Positions 35,546 to 43,005 of a stretch of DNA of 64,000 nucleotides are shown here, in pieces; position 1 is the stretch's first letter, and each line of letters starts with the position of its first letter. Where the stretch lies: assembly GCA_016713765.1 (NCBI GenBank), contig JADJON010000001.1:2604001-2668000 (forward strand), written 5' to 3'. Source of the DNA: Bacteroidota bacterium. Its GTDB lineage: Bacteria; Bacteroidota; Bacteroidia; AKYH767-A; 2013-40CM-41-45. Made by a program: the position numbers and the translations under genes. Under the pieces are notes generated by a model. The model had not been told where the DNA came from, did no database searches, and saw only the letters and a list, made by a program, of their open reading frames with translations.

Positions 35546-37273
35546 ATGTTCCGACGCTTCATTTCGGCCACCCTGCTCTTCTTGAGCGCCTCTACCTGCA
35601 CGTACGGCCAGACCGATTACCCGAAAAATTACTTCTCTCCGCCCCTCGACAGCGACCTGGTGGTCGTTGGAACATTTGGAGAGATCCGGCCCGATCACTT
35701 TCATACCGGCATCGATCTCGGAACCGGTGAAATGGAAGGATGGCCGGTCAAAGCTTCCGCCGATGGTTGGATCTCCAGGATCAAAGTGGATAGCCGCGGC
35801 TTTGGTAAAGCCCTGTATATCACCCACCCGAACGGTTTTGTGACCGTTTACGGGCATCTAAAATCATTCGAAGAGCCGGTCGCCTCCCTGGTTCGAAAAC
35901 AACAGGACAAGAACGAAGTCTACGAAGTCGAACTCTTCCCAAAGAAGAATGAATTGAAGGTAAAGAAAGGCCAGATCATTGCCCTCTCGGGAAATACAGG
36001 GAATACCTCCGGCCCCCATCTTCACTTTGAGATCCGCGACGAGGTGACCGAACAACCCATCAACCCCCTGCTATTCGGCTGGAATGTGCCTGACAACATC
36101 GCGCCGGTCCTCAAGAATCTTCGGATCTTCCCGGTACGTGAAGCGGGCATGCTCGACAAATGCGATACCGCCATCACCTATGAAATCCTTCCGACGGAAG
36201 GATTGTACATCCTCAATACGGCCGACTTCATCCAGGCATCCGGCAGCATCGCATTCGGTTTCGAAACCGTTGACCAGATCGATGGTTCTGCCGCGACCCT
36301 GGGGATCTACACAGCCGAGTTCTACGTAGACGGACAACTCGCCTATCAGTGGCGGATGGACCGGCTCGACTTTGACGAGCAACGGTACGTGAACGCGCAC
36401 ATCGACTATCTCTCCAAAGTTCGCGATGGTTATACCATCGAACGCTGCCATCGCCTGCCCGGGAACCACTTTTCGCTCATTTACAGCGACACCAACGCGA
36501 CCGGTTACAGCATCTTTGGTGACGATGCCGCTCACGATCTGAAATTCATTGCACGCGACTTCGCCGGTAACGCCTCGCAGATCGAGTTCCAGGTAATCGC
36601 CTATTCTACCCTATTCAACAATCCTTACCTGCCTCGCCCGGAGGGCTCCGTCCTGGTTTCCAATCAGAAAGGGATCGCCGTTCACAAGGCCAATCTGGAC
36701 GTGACGATTCCGAACGGTGCGGTTTTCGATAACTTCTTCTATACGGACCATGAAAGCAAGAACGAGACCCTCATCTCCTCCCAGTTTCGTATCGGGAACG
36801 ATCAGGTCGCATTGGGGTTACCGATCACCGTTGCCATAAAACCCAATGTGTCTGTAGCCGACTCGCTTAAAAGCAAGGCGGTCGTCGTGCGCATGGACGA
36901 CGACAAACGTCCGCTGGCACTTGCGAGCTACTGGGAAAACGATTTTGTGACCGCCCGGACCAAAAAGTTCGGGAATTATGGTGTGATGCTGGACACGGTT
37001 CCTCCGGTTGTTTCCAAAGAATATGTTCCAGCCGACCTGAACACATCCCGTGGTCTCATCGTCCAGTACAAGATGAAAGATGCGTTATCCGGAATCAAAT
37101 CCTACCGCGGGATGATCGACGGCAAATGGCATTTGTTCGAGTATGATGCCAAGAATGATCTCCTGATCGCGGACATCGCCCACCTTACTCAAAACAGGGA
37201 ACATCCGGTAGAAATAACCGCCACCGATCAGGTCGGAAACACGACCATCTGGAAATCAGCCTTCTGGTATTGA
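35546..37273 (+). CDS. M23 family metallopeptidase
   Basis: 575 residues with a signal peptide (MFRRFISATLLFLSASTCTYG). The LytM/peptidase M23 domain lies near the N-terminus: GEIRPDHFHTGIDLGTG gives the first zinc ligands (H-x3-D), and the second is in NTSGPHLHFEIRDE, so the site is complete. The remaining ~370 residues are beta-rich (for example GSIAFGFETVDQIDG and HESKNETLISSQ) and typical of Bacteroidota M23 proteins. It probably cleaves peptidoglycan cross-bridges in the periplasm. It is divergent from the zapA operon over 193 bp. A small dyad TGAACA-5-TGTTCA lies at 35418-35434 in that gap. Confidence 0.9.
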   Translation: MFRRFISATLLFLSASTCTYGQTDYPKNYFSPPLDSDLVVVGTFGEIRPDHFHTGIDLGTGEMEGWPVKASADGWISRIKVDSRGFGKALYITHPNGFVTVYGHLKSFEEPVASLVRKQQDKNEVYEVELFPKKNELKVKKGQIIALSGNTGNTSGPHLHFEIRDEVTEQPINPLLFGWNVPDNIAPVLKNLRIFPVREAGMLDKCDTAITYEILPTEGLYILNTADFIQASGSIAFGFETVDQIDGSAATLGIYTAEFYVDGQLAYQWRMDRLDFDEQRYVNAHIDYLSKVRDGYTIERCHRLPGNHFSLIYSDTNATGYSIFGDDAAHDLKFIARDFAGNASQIEFQVIAYSTLFNNPYLPRPEGSVLVSNQKGIAVHKANLDVTIPNGAVFDNFFYTDHESKNETLISSQFRIGNDQVALGLPITVAIKPNVSVADSLKSKAVVVRMDDDKRPLALASYWENDFVTARTKKFGNYGVMLDTVPPVVSKEYVPADLNTSRGLIVQYKMKDALSGIKSYRGMIDGKWHLFEYDAKNDLLIADIAHLTQNREHPVEITATDQVGNTTIWKSAFWY

Positions 37274-37291
37274 TACAAGGCACGAAAAAAA

Positions 37292-37322
37292 TTGGCAAAA
37301 AAAGGGCTATTGCTTATTTTTG
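37292..37322 (+). promoter_or_regulatory. Bacteroidota-type -33/-7 promoter of the tRNA cluster
   Basis: TTG at 37292-37294 and a perfect TAnnTTTG (TATTTTTG) at 37315-37322 are spaced by 20 nt. Transcription would begin about 6-8 nt further, close to the tRNA-Ser 5' end at 37338. Confidence 0.75.
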
Positions 37323-37337
37323 CCGTCCCTTTAAGGG

Positions 37338-37426
<89 letters not shown>

Positions 37427-37438
37427 CAAGACAAGTTC

Positions 37439-37461
37439 CGGGTTTCGGGTTTCGGGTTTCG
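37439..37461 (+). repeat. CGGGTTT short tandem repeat between tRNA genes
   Basis: Three copies of a 7-bp CGGGTTT unit stand just after tRNA-Ser. An inverted fragment (GAAACCCGGAA) occurs at about 37537-37547, just before tRNA-Pro, so the 130-bp spacer could fold back on itself. The gap 37427-37558 holds nothing else I can support. Confidence 0.6.
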
Positions 37462-37558
37462 AGTTGTTCGGGGAAAGTATCCTTCTTCCCATTTCGATTC
37501 ACCCTTCGGTTGAACGGCAACTCCAACTCCTTGACTTGAAACCCGGAATAGTTTAGTT

Positions 37559-37633
37559 CGGGGCGTAGCGTAGTCCGGTCATCGCGCCTGGTTTGGGACC
37601 AGGAGGTCGCAGGTTCGAATCCTGCCGCCCCGA
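37559..37633 (+). tRNA. tRNA-Pro (TGG)
   Basis: 75 nt. The acceptor CGGGGCG at 37559-37565 pairs with CGCCCCG at 37626-37632, with discriminator A. The anticodon stem-loop CCTGGTTTGGGACCAGG gives TGG, and the T-arm carries GGTTCGAATCC. The D-loop is normal. CCA is not encoded. Confidence 0.95.
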
Positions 37634-37656
37634 CTTCTTCCCAAAGGGAACAATTT

Positions 37657-38514
37657 GGTTCCGTAGCTCAACTGGATAGCTACCTGTTCCCGTAGCTCAT
37701 CTGGATAGCTAATTGGTCCCGTAGCTCAACTGGATAGAGCATCCCGGTTCTACCGGGACGGTTGAGGCAGTAAACAAAACACAGAAAATTAATTGGTCCC
37801 GTAGCTCAACTGGATAGAGCATCCCGGTTCTACCGGGACGGTTGAGGCAGTAAACAAAACACAGAAAATTAATTGGTCCCGTAGCTCAACTGGATAGAGC
37901 ATCCCGGTTCTACCGGGACGGTTGAGGCAGTAAACAAAACACAGAAAATTAATTGGTCCCGTAGCTCAACTGGATAGAGCATCCCGGTTCTACCGGGACG
38001 GTTGAGGCAGTAAACAAAACACAGAAAATTAATTGGTCCCGTAGCTCAACTGGATAGAGCATCCCGGTTCTACCGGGACGGTTGAGGTAGTAAACAAAAC
38101 ACAGAAAATTAATTGGTCCCGTAGCTCAACTGGATAGAGCATCCCGGTTCTACCGGGACGGTTGAGGTAGTAAACAAAACACAGAAAATTAATTGGTCCC
38201 GTAGCTCAACTGGATAGAGCATCCCGGTTCTACCGGGACGGTTGAGGTAGTAAACAAAACACAGAAAATTAATTGGTCCCGTAGCTCAACTGGATAGAGC
38301 ATCCCGGTTCTACCGGGACGGTTGAGGTAGTAAACAAAACACAGAAAATTAATTGGTCCCGTAGCTCAACTGGATAGAGCATCCCGGTTCTACCGGGACG
38401 GTTGAGGTAGTAAACAAAACACAGAAAATTAATTGGTCCCGTAGCTCAACTGGATAGAGCATCCCGGTTCTACCGGGACGGTTGAGGTAGTAAACAAAAC
38501 ACAGAAAATTAATT
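37657..38514 (+). repeat. Tandem array of ten 80-bp tRNA-Arg 5'-half units
   Basis: Two short copies of ~29 bp (37657-37684, 37685-37714) precede ten head-to-tail 80-bp units starting at 37715, 37795, 37875 and so on to 38435. Each unit begins with the same 27 bases as the true tRNA-Arg at 38515 (acceptor 5' strand and full D-arm). It then has an anticodon arm of different stem sequence but the same TCT (TCCCG-GTTCTAC-CGGGA), the variable loop CGGTTG, and finally a 30-bp AT-rich tail in place of the T-arm and the 3' acceptor strand. Units differ only by C or T in GAGGCAG/GAGGTAG (units 1-4 versus 5-10). None can be a normal tRNA. No open frame crosses the array. Confidence 0.95.
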
Positions 38515-38588
38515 GGTCCCGTAGCTCAACTGGATAGAGCAGCTGCCTTCTAAGCAGCCGGTTGGGCGTTCGAGTCGCCCCGGGATCA
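38515..38588 (+). tRNA. tRNA-Arg (TCT)
   Basis: 74 nt. Acceptor GGTCCCG at 38515-38521 pairs with CGGGATC at 38581-38587 (one G-T), with discriminator A. The anticodon stem-loop GCTGC-CTTCTAA-GCAGC reads TCT, for AGA/AGG. The T-arm GGGCGTTCGAGTCGCCC is complete. It is the only intact tRNA at the end of the 80-bp array and seems to be the parent of, or the last member fused to, that array. A T-run at 38602-38608 may terminate the cluster. Confidence 0.95.
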
Positions 38589-38614
38589 CGAATCTTCGAT
38601 CGTTTTTTCCAGTC

Positions 38615-38640
38615 TAATTACCAGTTACCAGTTACTAGTT
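38615..38640. repeat. Second copy of the TTACCAGTTACTAGTT repeat family
   Basis: TAATTACCAGTTACCAGTTACTAGTT between tRNA-Arg and the convergent DUF1111 gene is built from the same words as the larger repeat at 7264-7394. In both places it fills the gap between convergent transcripts. Confidence 0.7.
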
Positions 38641-38645
38641 CCGAA

Positions 38646-40037
38646 TCACAGACTTTTCAAAAAAGCCAGCAACGCTTCCCGATCTTCCTTGCCAAGGTTT
38701 CGAACGAAATCCACCGATCGGCTTGCTTCACCTCCGTGCCAGAGGATGGCTTCCATCAGGCTTCGTGCCCTGCCGTCATGGAGGAAGTTATTATGTCCGT
38801 TCACAACCTGCGTGAGACCGATGCCCCATAAGGGTGGGGTTCTCCACTCGCTACCGGATGCAGAATAAGTCGGCCGGTCGTCGCTCAGACCCGGCCCCAT
38901 ATCGTGCAACAGCAAATCCGTGTAAGGATGGATCTTTTGTCCGGAAGCTTCCGGGAAATACATATCCGTTCGCGTAGTGAAACTGGTGCGATGACAGCCG
39001 CTGCAATTAGCCGCGTTGAATAATTCCTTCCCACGACGAACCACCGGATCCGTCACATTCCTGCGCGCCGGCACGGCCAGTGTTTTTACATAGAACACCA
39101 CCGAATTGAAAATGCTGTCCGGTACTTCCGGCTCATCGCTTCGTCCGTCGAATTGAGGCTGGCCATAGCTGCTTTCAACCGGGAACACCTTGTTCGTAAT
39201 CCCCATGTCTTCGTTGTATGCACCGGCTACCTGTTGTTCCAGGTTGGGCGCCTCCGCTTTCCAACCGAAGCGGCCGATCGTTTGTTGCCTGGTTACCGCG
39301 TCAAAGACCCGGTTGGCATGGCCCGAGATTCCATCACCATCAAGATCCGACTCGTCTTCAAGCGCCAGCAATTCACTACCGGCAATTTGTTCCAGCAGTC
39401 CCAGGCCGTGGACCGGAGGTGCGACTCTTGGCGATAACATGAACCCTGCCGGCAAGCCGGTATAGGGCGATACCAGTGTCCAGACCGGTCTGCGCAATTG
39501 TACGGTGTCTCCGTCGGCAAACACGAAAGGCGTTTCCTCCCACATGACTTGCACACCGGCCTCCGCCGCTACGCCGAAGATCGCTTTGTCCTGTAACTGC
39601 CCGCCAAAACCCGGCGCAGCCAAGGGACCGCCGTGCGGATCCCTGCCCGGCACACTGGTGCGGAACAACATGCTGGTCATCGGCTCCGATTGCTGGATCG
39701 GCTTTCCACGACCGTCGTTGATGTGGCAGTTGAAACAGGAATTACTGTTGTAGATGGTACCCAATCCCTGAAACAAAGGAGCTGGCGCAGCGACAAAAGT
39801 TGCTTCGAAGTGCTGGTCGCCCAGTTCGTGGAACTCTTCGCGCCATCCGGAAAGCGTGGGAAAGGCCTGTGAAAATGCTCCCACCCCTTCGGTGAAGACT
39901 GTTTGGGCGCCTCCGCTCAAACGCTCATCGAACGCTTCCTCCTCCCAGGGCTCGGCTTTCCGACAACTTACGAGAACGGCAACGAAGCCGAATACCAGGA
40001 GCGCCCCGAATAAGTTCCGCCTGTCAACGCTACTCAT
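38646..40037 (-). CDS. Di-haem c-type cytochrome, DUF1111 family lipoprotein
   Basis: 463 residues. A lipoprotein signal ends at Cys 25 (VAVLVSC). Two CxxCH haem sites are visible: C101-x2-C104-H105 in NSCFNCHIND, and NCSGCHRTSF in the C-terminal third. LPAGFMLSPRVAPPVHGLGLLE and GHANRVFDAVTRQQTIGRFGWKAE are conserved DUF1111 segments. The family is often labelled thiol oxidoreductase or cytochrome-peroxidase-like. The true reaction is not established. It is the last gene of a four-gene operon after the imelysin gene (4-bp overlap), a pairing known in other bacteria and usually under iron control. It acts in the periplasm. Confidence 0.85.
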   Translation of the reverse strand: MSSVDRRNLFGALLVFGFVAVLVSCRKAEPWEEEAFDERLSGGAQTVFTEGVGAFSQAFPTLSGWREEFHELGDQHFEATFVAAPAPLFQGLGTIYNSNSCFNCHINDGRGKPIQQSEPMTSMLFRTSVPGRDPHGGPLAAPGFGGQLQDKAIFGVAAEAGVQVMWEETPFVFADGDTVQLRRPVWTLVSPYTGLPAGFMLSPRVAPPVHGLGLLEQIAGSELLALEDESDLDGDGISGHANRVFDAVTRQQTIGRFGWKAEAPNLEQQVAGAYNEDMGITNKVFPVESSYGQPQFDGRSDEPEVPDSIFNSVVFYVKTLAVPARRNVTDPVVRRGKELFNAANCSGCHRTSFTTRTDMYFPEASGQKIHPYTDLLLHDMGPGLSDDRPTYSASGSEWRTPPLWGIGLTQVVNGHNNFLHDGRARSLMEAILWHGGEASRSVDFVRNLGKEDREALLAFLKSL

Positions 40038-41113
40038 CGAACGATGTTCTGTTGCAAGTACGGTAACAACTGGTCCTCCAGCGTGGTCTTGAGGGTATTG
40101 ATCTGATCAATGGCCAACTGAACCTGGGTCGGTTGGGAAATGATCGCTTCACCGAACGGAACCGTGATCGCATTCAAAGATGCGATCGCCTGGTCGATCT
40201 GGGCCGTGATCGTATTGTGCAGCGACAGGTTGTTCGCCTGCAGATAATCCTGCAACCCTTTGCCGTCGGCGTTGAAATCACCACGGTAGACATTTCGAAC
40301 ACCGATCATGTTATTGGTGAAATCGATCAGGCTGTTGTTGCTGTATGGAGATTCTTCCAGACTGGGATCCTGAGCCAGGAACGGTTCCGCGATCTTCCCG
40401 TTGGCGACTTCGTCGCAGATTCCGGTGATGCCGTTCACCAATTCCTCGAATGCGGCACGTCGGGAAGCATAGACCGTACTGCCGCTTCCCGCACTGGAAA
40501 AGACCTCACCGTAATTACCCGATTGAGAAGCGTCCCAACTGGAACGCAGGGCTGTGCCTTTGTCTTTCAGGTCGGCTGTCAAAGCGACCAGGAATTCCAA
40601 CTCACGCGTAGTGAACTGACCTGCCTGCTTATCGCCATTGGTACCCCACAACAGATACTCGGCCGGATGATAGCCTTTCAATTCATCGCCCAATGCATGA
40701 ATGTTGGCCGGAGTGAAATCCAGCGTAGAGGATAACAATGAATCGAGGGAAAGGTAATCGACCGGCCAGGTATCGGTTGAAGGATCAATATTCTCGGTAG
40801 AGACAGGTCCGAAAAGAAAAGCTTCGCTCTTTTCCCAGGCGGCCCGTGCTGCCCGCCAGGCGGATCGTGCGGCTGTCAGATTCGTTGCATCCGTGGTCTG
40901 CTGCAACGCCAGCGCGTCGGTATGCAGTTGGTCGAGCAATTGCTCCAACTCGTTGTAATTCGCACGAGCGACATGACTGGAAAAATCCGACAGGATGGCG
41001 GACTCCAATTGTTCGTTCGTCATCCCGGAGTCTCCGGGTGTTGTATCATCGCTTTTCTTGCAGGAGCCCAGCAGGCCCAGCAAAACGATAGCAGGGAGGA
41101 AATATCGTTTCAC
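40034..41113 (-). CDS. Imelysin family lipoprotein
   Basis: 359 residues. The signal peptide MKRYFLPAIVLLGLLGSC places the lipid-carrying Cys at 18. The body is the all-helical imelysin (peptidase M75-like) fold, with WRAARAAWEKSEAFLFGPV and the conserved GYHPAEYLLWGTN, which holds the H-x2-E metal-site candidates. Imelysins such as IrpA and the M75 part of EfeO are periplasmic proteins implicated in iron uptake, and protease activity is doubtful. It overlaps the cytochrome gene by 4 bp and follows the Rieske gene by 13 bp. Expression is probably iron-repressed through the Fur-like site at 42818-42834. Confidence 0.88.
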   Translation of the reverse strand: MKRYFLPAIVLLGLLGSCKKSDDTTPGDSGMTNEQLESAILSDFSSHVARANYNELEQLLDQLHTDALALQQTTDATNLTAARSAWRAARAAWEKSEAFLFGPVSTENIDPSTDTWPVDYLSLDSLLSSTLDFTPANIHALGDELKGYHPAEYLLWGTNGDKQAGQFTTRELEFLVALTADLKDKGTALRSSWDASQSGNYGEVFSSAGSGSTVYASRRAAFEELVNGITGICDEVANGKIAEPFLAQDPSLEESPYSNNSLIDFTNNMIGVRNVYRGDFNADGKGLQDYLQANNLSLHNTITAQIDQAIASLNAITVPFGEAIISQPTQVQLAIDQINTLKTTLEDQLLPYLQQNIVR

Positions 41114-41126
41114 GGTTTGGGGGTGG

Positions 41127-41561
41127 TTAGGAATTGAACTGTATCGTATAATGGTCGGTATGCTCGGTAACGGGGAATTGCTTCAGTCGGCGGATCGCCG
41201 GACCAGCCTTCACATCTCCGCTCAGCGAAAAGGAACTGCCGTGCAGGTTGCAGTACAGGCCCGAGTTGGTTGCCACGAGGCGGGTATCTTCATGCGTACA
41301 CTGCAACAAGAGCGCGGTAGCCGTTTGTCCGGGTTGACGGACCAGCAAGATGTCATAAACCTGCTGGGGTACCCGTACGATCTTCAGGTGCTCCTCCGGT
41401 TCAAAGGAACTGAACGGAACATCTATGGAACCTCCGGAAATACCGGCTTCCAGAATGCGAATGGACGAACACGACTGCAGGCTGGCAAGCACGGCCGTCA
41501 GGCCCGCGAACTGCGCGCAGGCGAGACAGGATGTCTTGATGAAGTTCCGGCGACTGCTCAT
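41127..41561 (-). CDS. Tat-exported Rieske 2Fe-2S lipoprotein
   Basis: 144 residues. The N-terminus SRRNFIKTSCLACAQ has a twin-arginine motif, and a lipobox LQSC at 28-31 suggests a lipid anchor. The Rieske cluster ligands are clear: C88-x-H90 (QCTHEDTRL) and C104-x2-H107 (YCNLHGSSFSLSG). Folded export by Tat fits a cofactor loaded in the cytoplasm. A Rieske protein passes single electrons, so in this operon it could reduce or oxidise the metal together with the di-haem protein. That coupling is an inference. It is 1 bp from the porin gene upstream and 13 bp from the imelysin gene downstream. Confidence 0.85.
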   Translation of the reverse strand: MSSRRNFIKTSCLACAQFAGLTAVLASLQSCSSIRILEAGISGGSIDVPFSSFEPEEHLKIVRVPQQVYDILLVRQPGQTATALLLQCTHEDTRLVATNSGLYCNLHGSSFSLSGDVKAGPAIRRLKQFPVTEHTDHYTIQFNS

Positions 41562-41562
41562 A

Positions 41563-42780
41563 TCAGAAACTGTAGGCCAGCCCGAGTTGCAGGAAATCGT
41601 TGACCCGTTCGATTCCCGGCGCGGTTGGAGAAGGATTAAAATTCAAGGTAGGTTCCGGCTCGCCGGAGGTGACGTGCTTCCAATCGAATTTGATGGCTAC
41701 CCCACCGGTCGGCTGATAGGTCAACCCCATGATCAGGAATTGCAAATGATATAGCTCATCGCGGATTCCGTTATCCGGTACACTGGCCATCTGATCCAAA
41801 CCTTCGTAGCGGGAAAAGACGATCAACTGTCGCTGCTTGTTTTGTTTCTTCGAACGTTCCAGCAGGTTATACCCCGCCTCGACAAAGTAACCATACATCG
41901 AGCTGGCCACATTCTTCGCGAATGCGGTATTCAAACGATCTGCATCCGGTACGGAGACCGTAGAAGCGAGGGCTTTGATCGTCCATCCGCTCCGGCGGTA
42001 TTGCAGATTGAACTCACCCAACGCGACCGGCGTGCCGAACGGGCCACTGTCGAGTCCGAGACTATCCGCCGAACGGGCTGGTAGTCCTACCGTTCCCCCG
42101 TAGTATCCGCTTAGCTGGAACCTGAAGTTTCGGTAGTAATAAAGAAGCGAAGCGGTCGTTCCAAGATTGGACCCGGTGGCTCTTCTACCTTCAAAGCGGG
42201 CATCCCGAATACCATTTGAACCGCTTATTCCGGATGCATCCAAACCGTTCATGATACCGAGGCTCCAGTTCAAACCGGGGATACGGTCACTCATGCCATA
42301 GTAACCTACGCCGATCTCTCTCCAGGTAGACGGAAGAATACGCGTCTCCACTTCGTGCCGGTCGTTGCCGTTGAAGGTAGTAGGCAAATGGTTCTCGTTG
42401 ATGATCCCGATGCGGGGAATGAACAAACCCGCCAGCAGGTAATGGTTCCGGTTGAGATCGAATTTCAGTACAGCCTGCTCCAGCGAGATCTCCCCTCCAC
42501 TTCCGTCTACTTTCGCGTCTTCCAACTCAAGTTCGGAGAAGAACGAGATCTTCGGATTGAACCGATAACCGACGAAGAGAATGTTGCGTGTGAGATTGGC
42601 CTGCGCTGTTCCGTTGTCAGCATGATATGCATACTTGGCTTCACCGTAGGCAGATAAAATGACACTACGGCTGTTCGGCGATAGTCCGGCATTCAGCGAA
42701 TCCTCCCGGGTCATGAACTGAGCAAGGGTACAATGAGAAAACCCCAATAAAAACAGAAGCAGCGCGATCGAACGATTCAT
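41563..42780 (-). CDS. Outer-membrane porin, first gene of the metal operon
   Basis: 405 residues with a signal peptide (MNRSIALLLFLLGFSHCTLAQ). The remainder alternates short aromatic-edged strands (ILFVGYRFNPKISFFSELEL, FRFQLSGYYGG) and ends in an aromatic (LQLGLAYSF), a classic barrel end. LAGLFIPRIGIINENHLPTTFNGNDR is typical of the phosphate-selective/OprP-like porins of Bacteroidota. It could be the entry channel for the ion handled by the imelysin-Rieske-cytochrome set. It leads the operon and lies about 20 nt behind the predicted transcription start. Confidence 0.8.
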   Translation of the reverse strand: MNRSIALLLFLLGFSHCTLAQFMTREDSLNAGLSPNSRSVILSAYGEAKYAYHADNGTAQANLTRNILFVGYRFNPKISFFSELELEDAKVDGSGGEISLEQAVLKFDLNRNHYLLAGLFIPRIGIINENHLPTTFNGNDRHEVETRILPSTWREIGVGYYGMSDRIPGLNWSLGIMNGLDASGISGSNGIRDARFEGRRATGSNLGTTASLLYYYRNFRFQLSGYYGGTVGLPARSADSLGLDSGPFGTPVALGEFNLQYRRSGWTIKALASTVSVPDADRLNTAFAKNVASSMYGYFVEAGYNLLERSKKQNKQRQLIVFSRYEGLDQMASVPDNGIRDELYHLQFLIMGLTYQPTGGVAIKFDWKHVTSGEPEPTLNFNPSPTAPGIERVNDFLQLGLAYSF

Positions 42781-42807
42781 TATATAGAGCTAAGGGATTA
42801 GGGAGGG

Positions 42808-42837
42808 CAAATATCTATTTAGAATCATTCTAAACAA
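42808..42837 (-). promoter_or_regulatory. Fur-family operator inside the -33/-7 promoter of the metal operon
   Basis: On the minus strand a TTG at 42837-42835 and GATATTTG at 42815-42808 (one mismatch to TAnnTTTG) stand 19 nt apart. The space between them is filled exactly by the palindrome TTTAGAATCATTCTAAA (42818-42834), an 8-1-8 dyad of the Fur/PerR/Zur type. A bound repressor would block RNA polymerase. Fur is favoured because the genes are an imelysin module. Confidence 0.75.
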
Positions 42838-42938
42838 GATGATGATTGTCATTTTTTCATCCTAACCATGTTATAAAATTGATTTACAGGTATTTAAATA
42901 TGATGAAGTCTTCCTTTTTCAGGATTCTCACAGTCGAT

Positions 42939-42968
42939 TTGGCTGAGAAAGCGCGGAATTCTATTTTG
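42939..42968 (+). promoter_or_regulatory. Candidate promoter of the lipoprotein gene
   Basis: TTG at 42939-42941 and TATTTTG at 42962-42968, one base shorter than TAnnTTTG, are separated by 20 nt. A transcript from about 42975 would use the ATG at 43006. Confidence 0.4.
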
Positions 42969-43005
42969 TATGCATTCACCATTTCCAGCTTCCCAGCTAT
43001 TCAAC

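Noticed and set aside
37657..38514. CRISPR array
   Set aside because: The period is exactly 80 bp and the whole unit is repeated, with no variable spacers. The unit contains tRNA sequence, and no cas1/cas2 genes are adjacent.
37715..38514. Ten functional tRNA-Arg genes
   Set aside because: The units lack the T-arm and the 3' acceptor strand, so no cloverleaf can close. Only the copy at 38515-38588 is complete.
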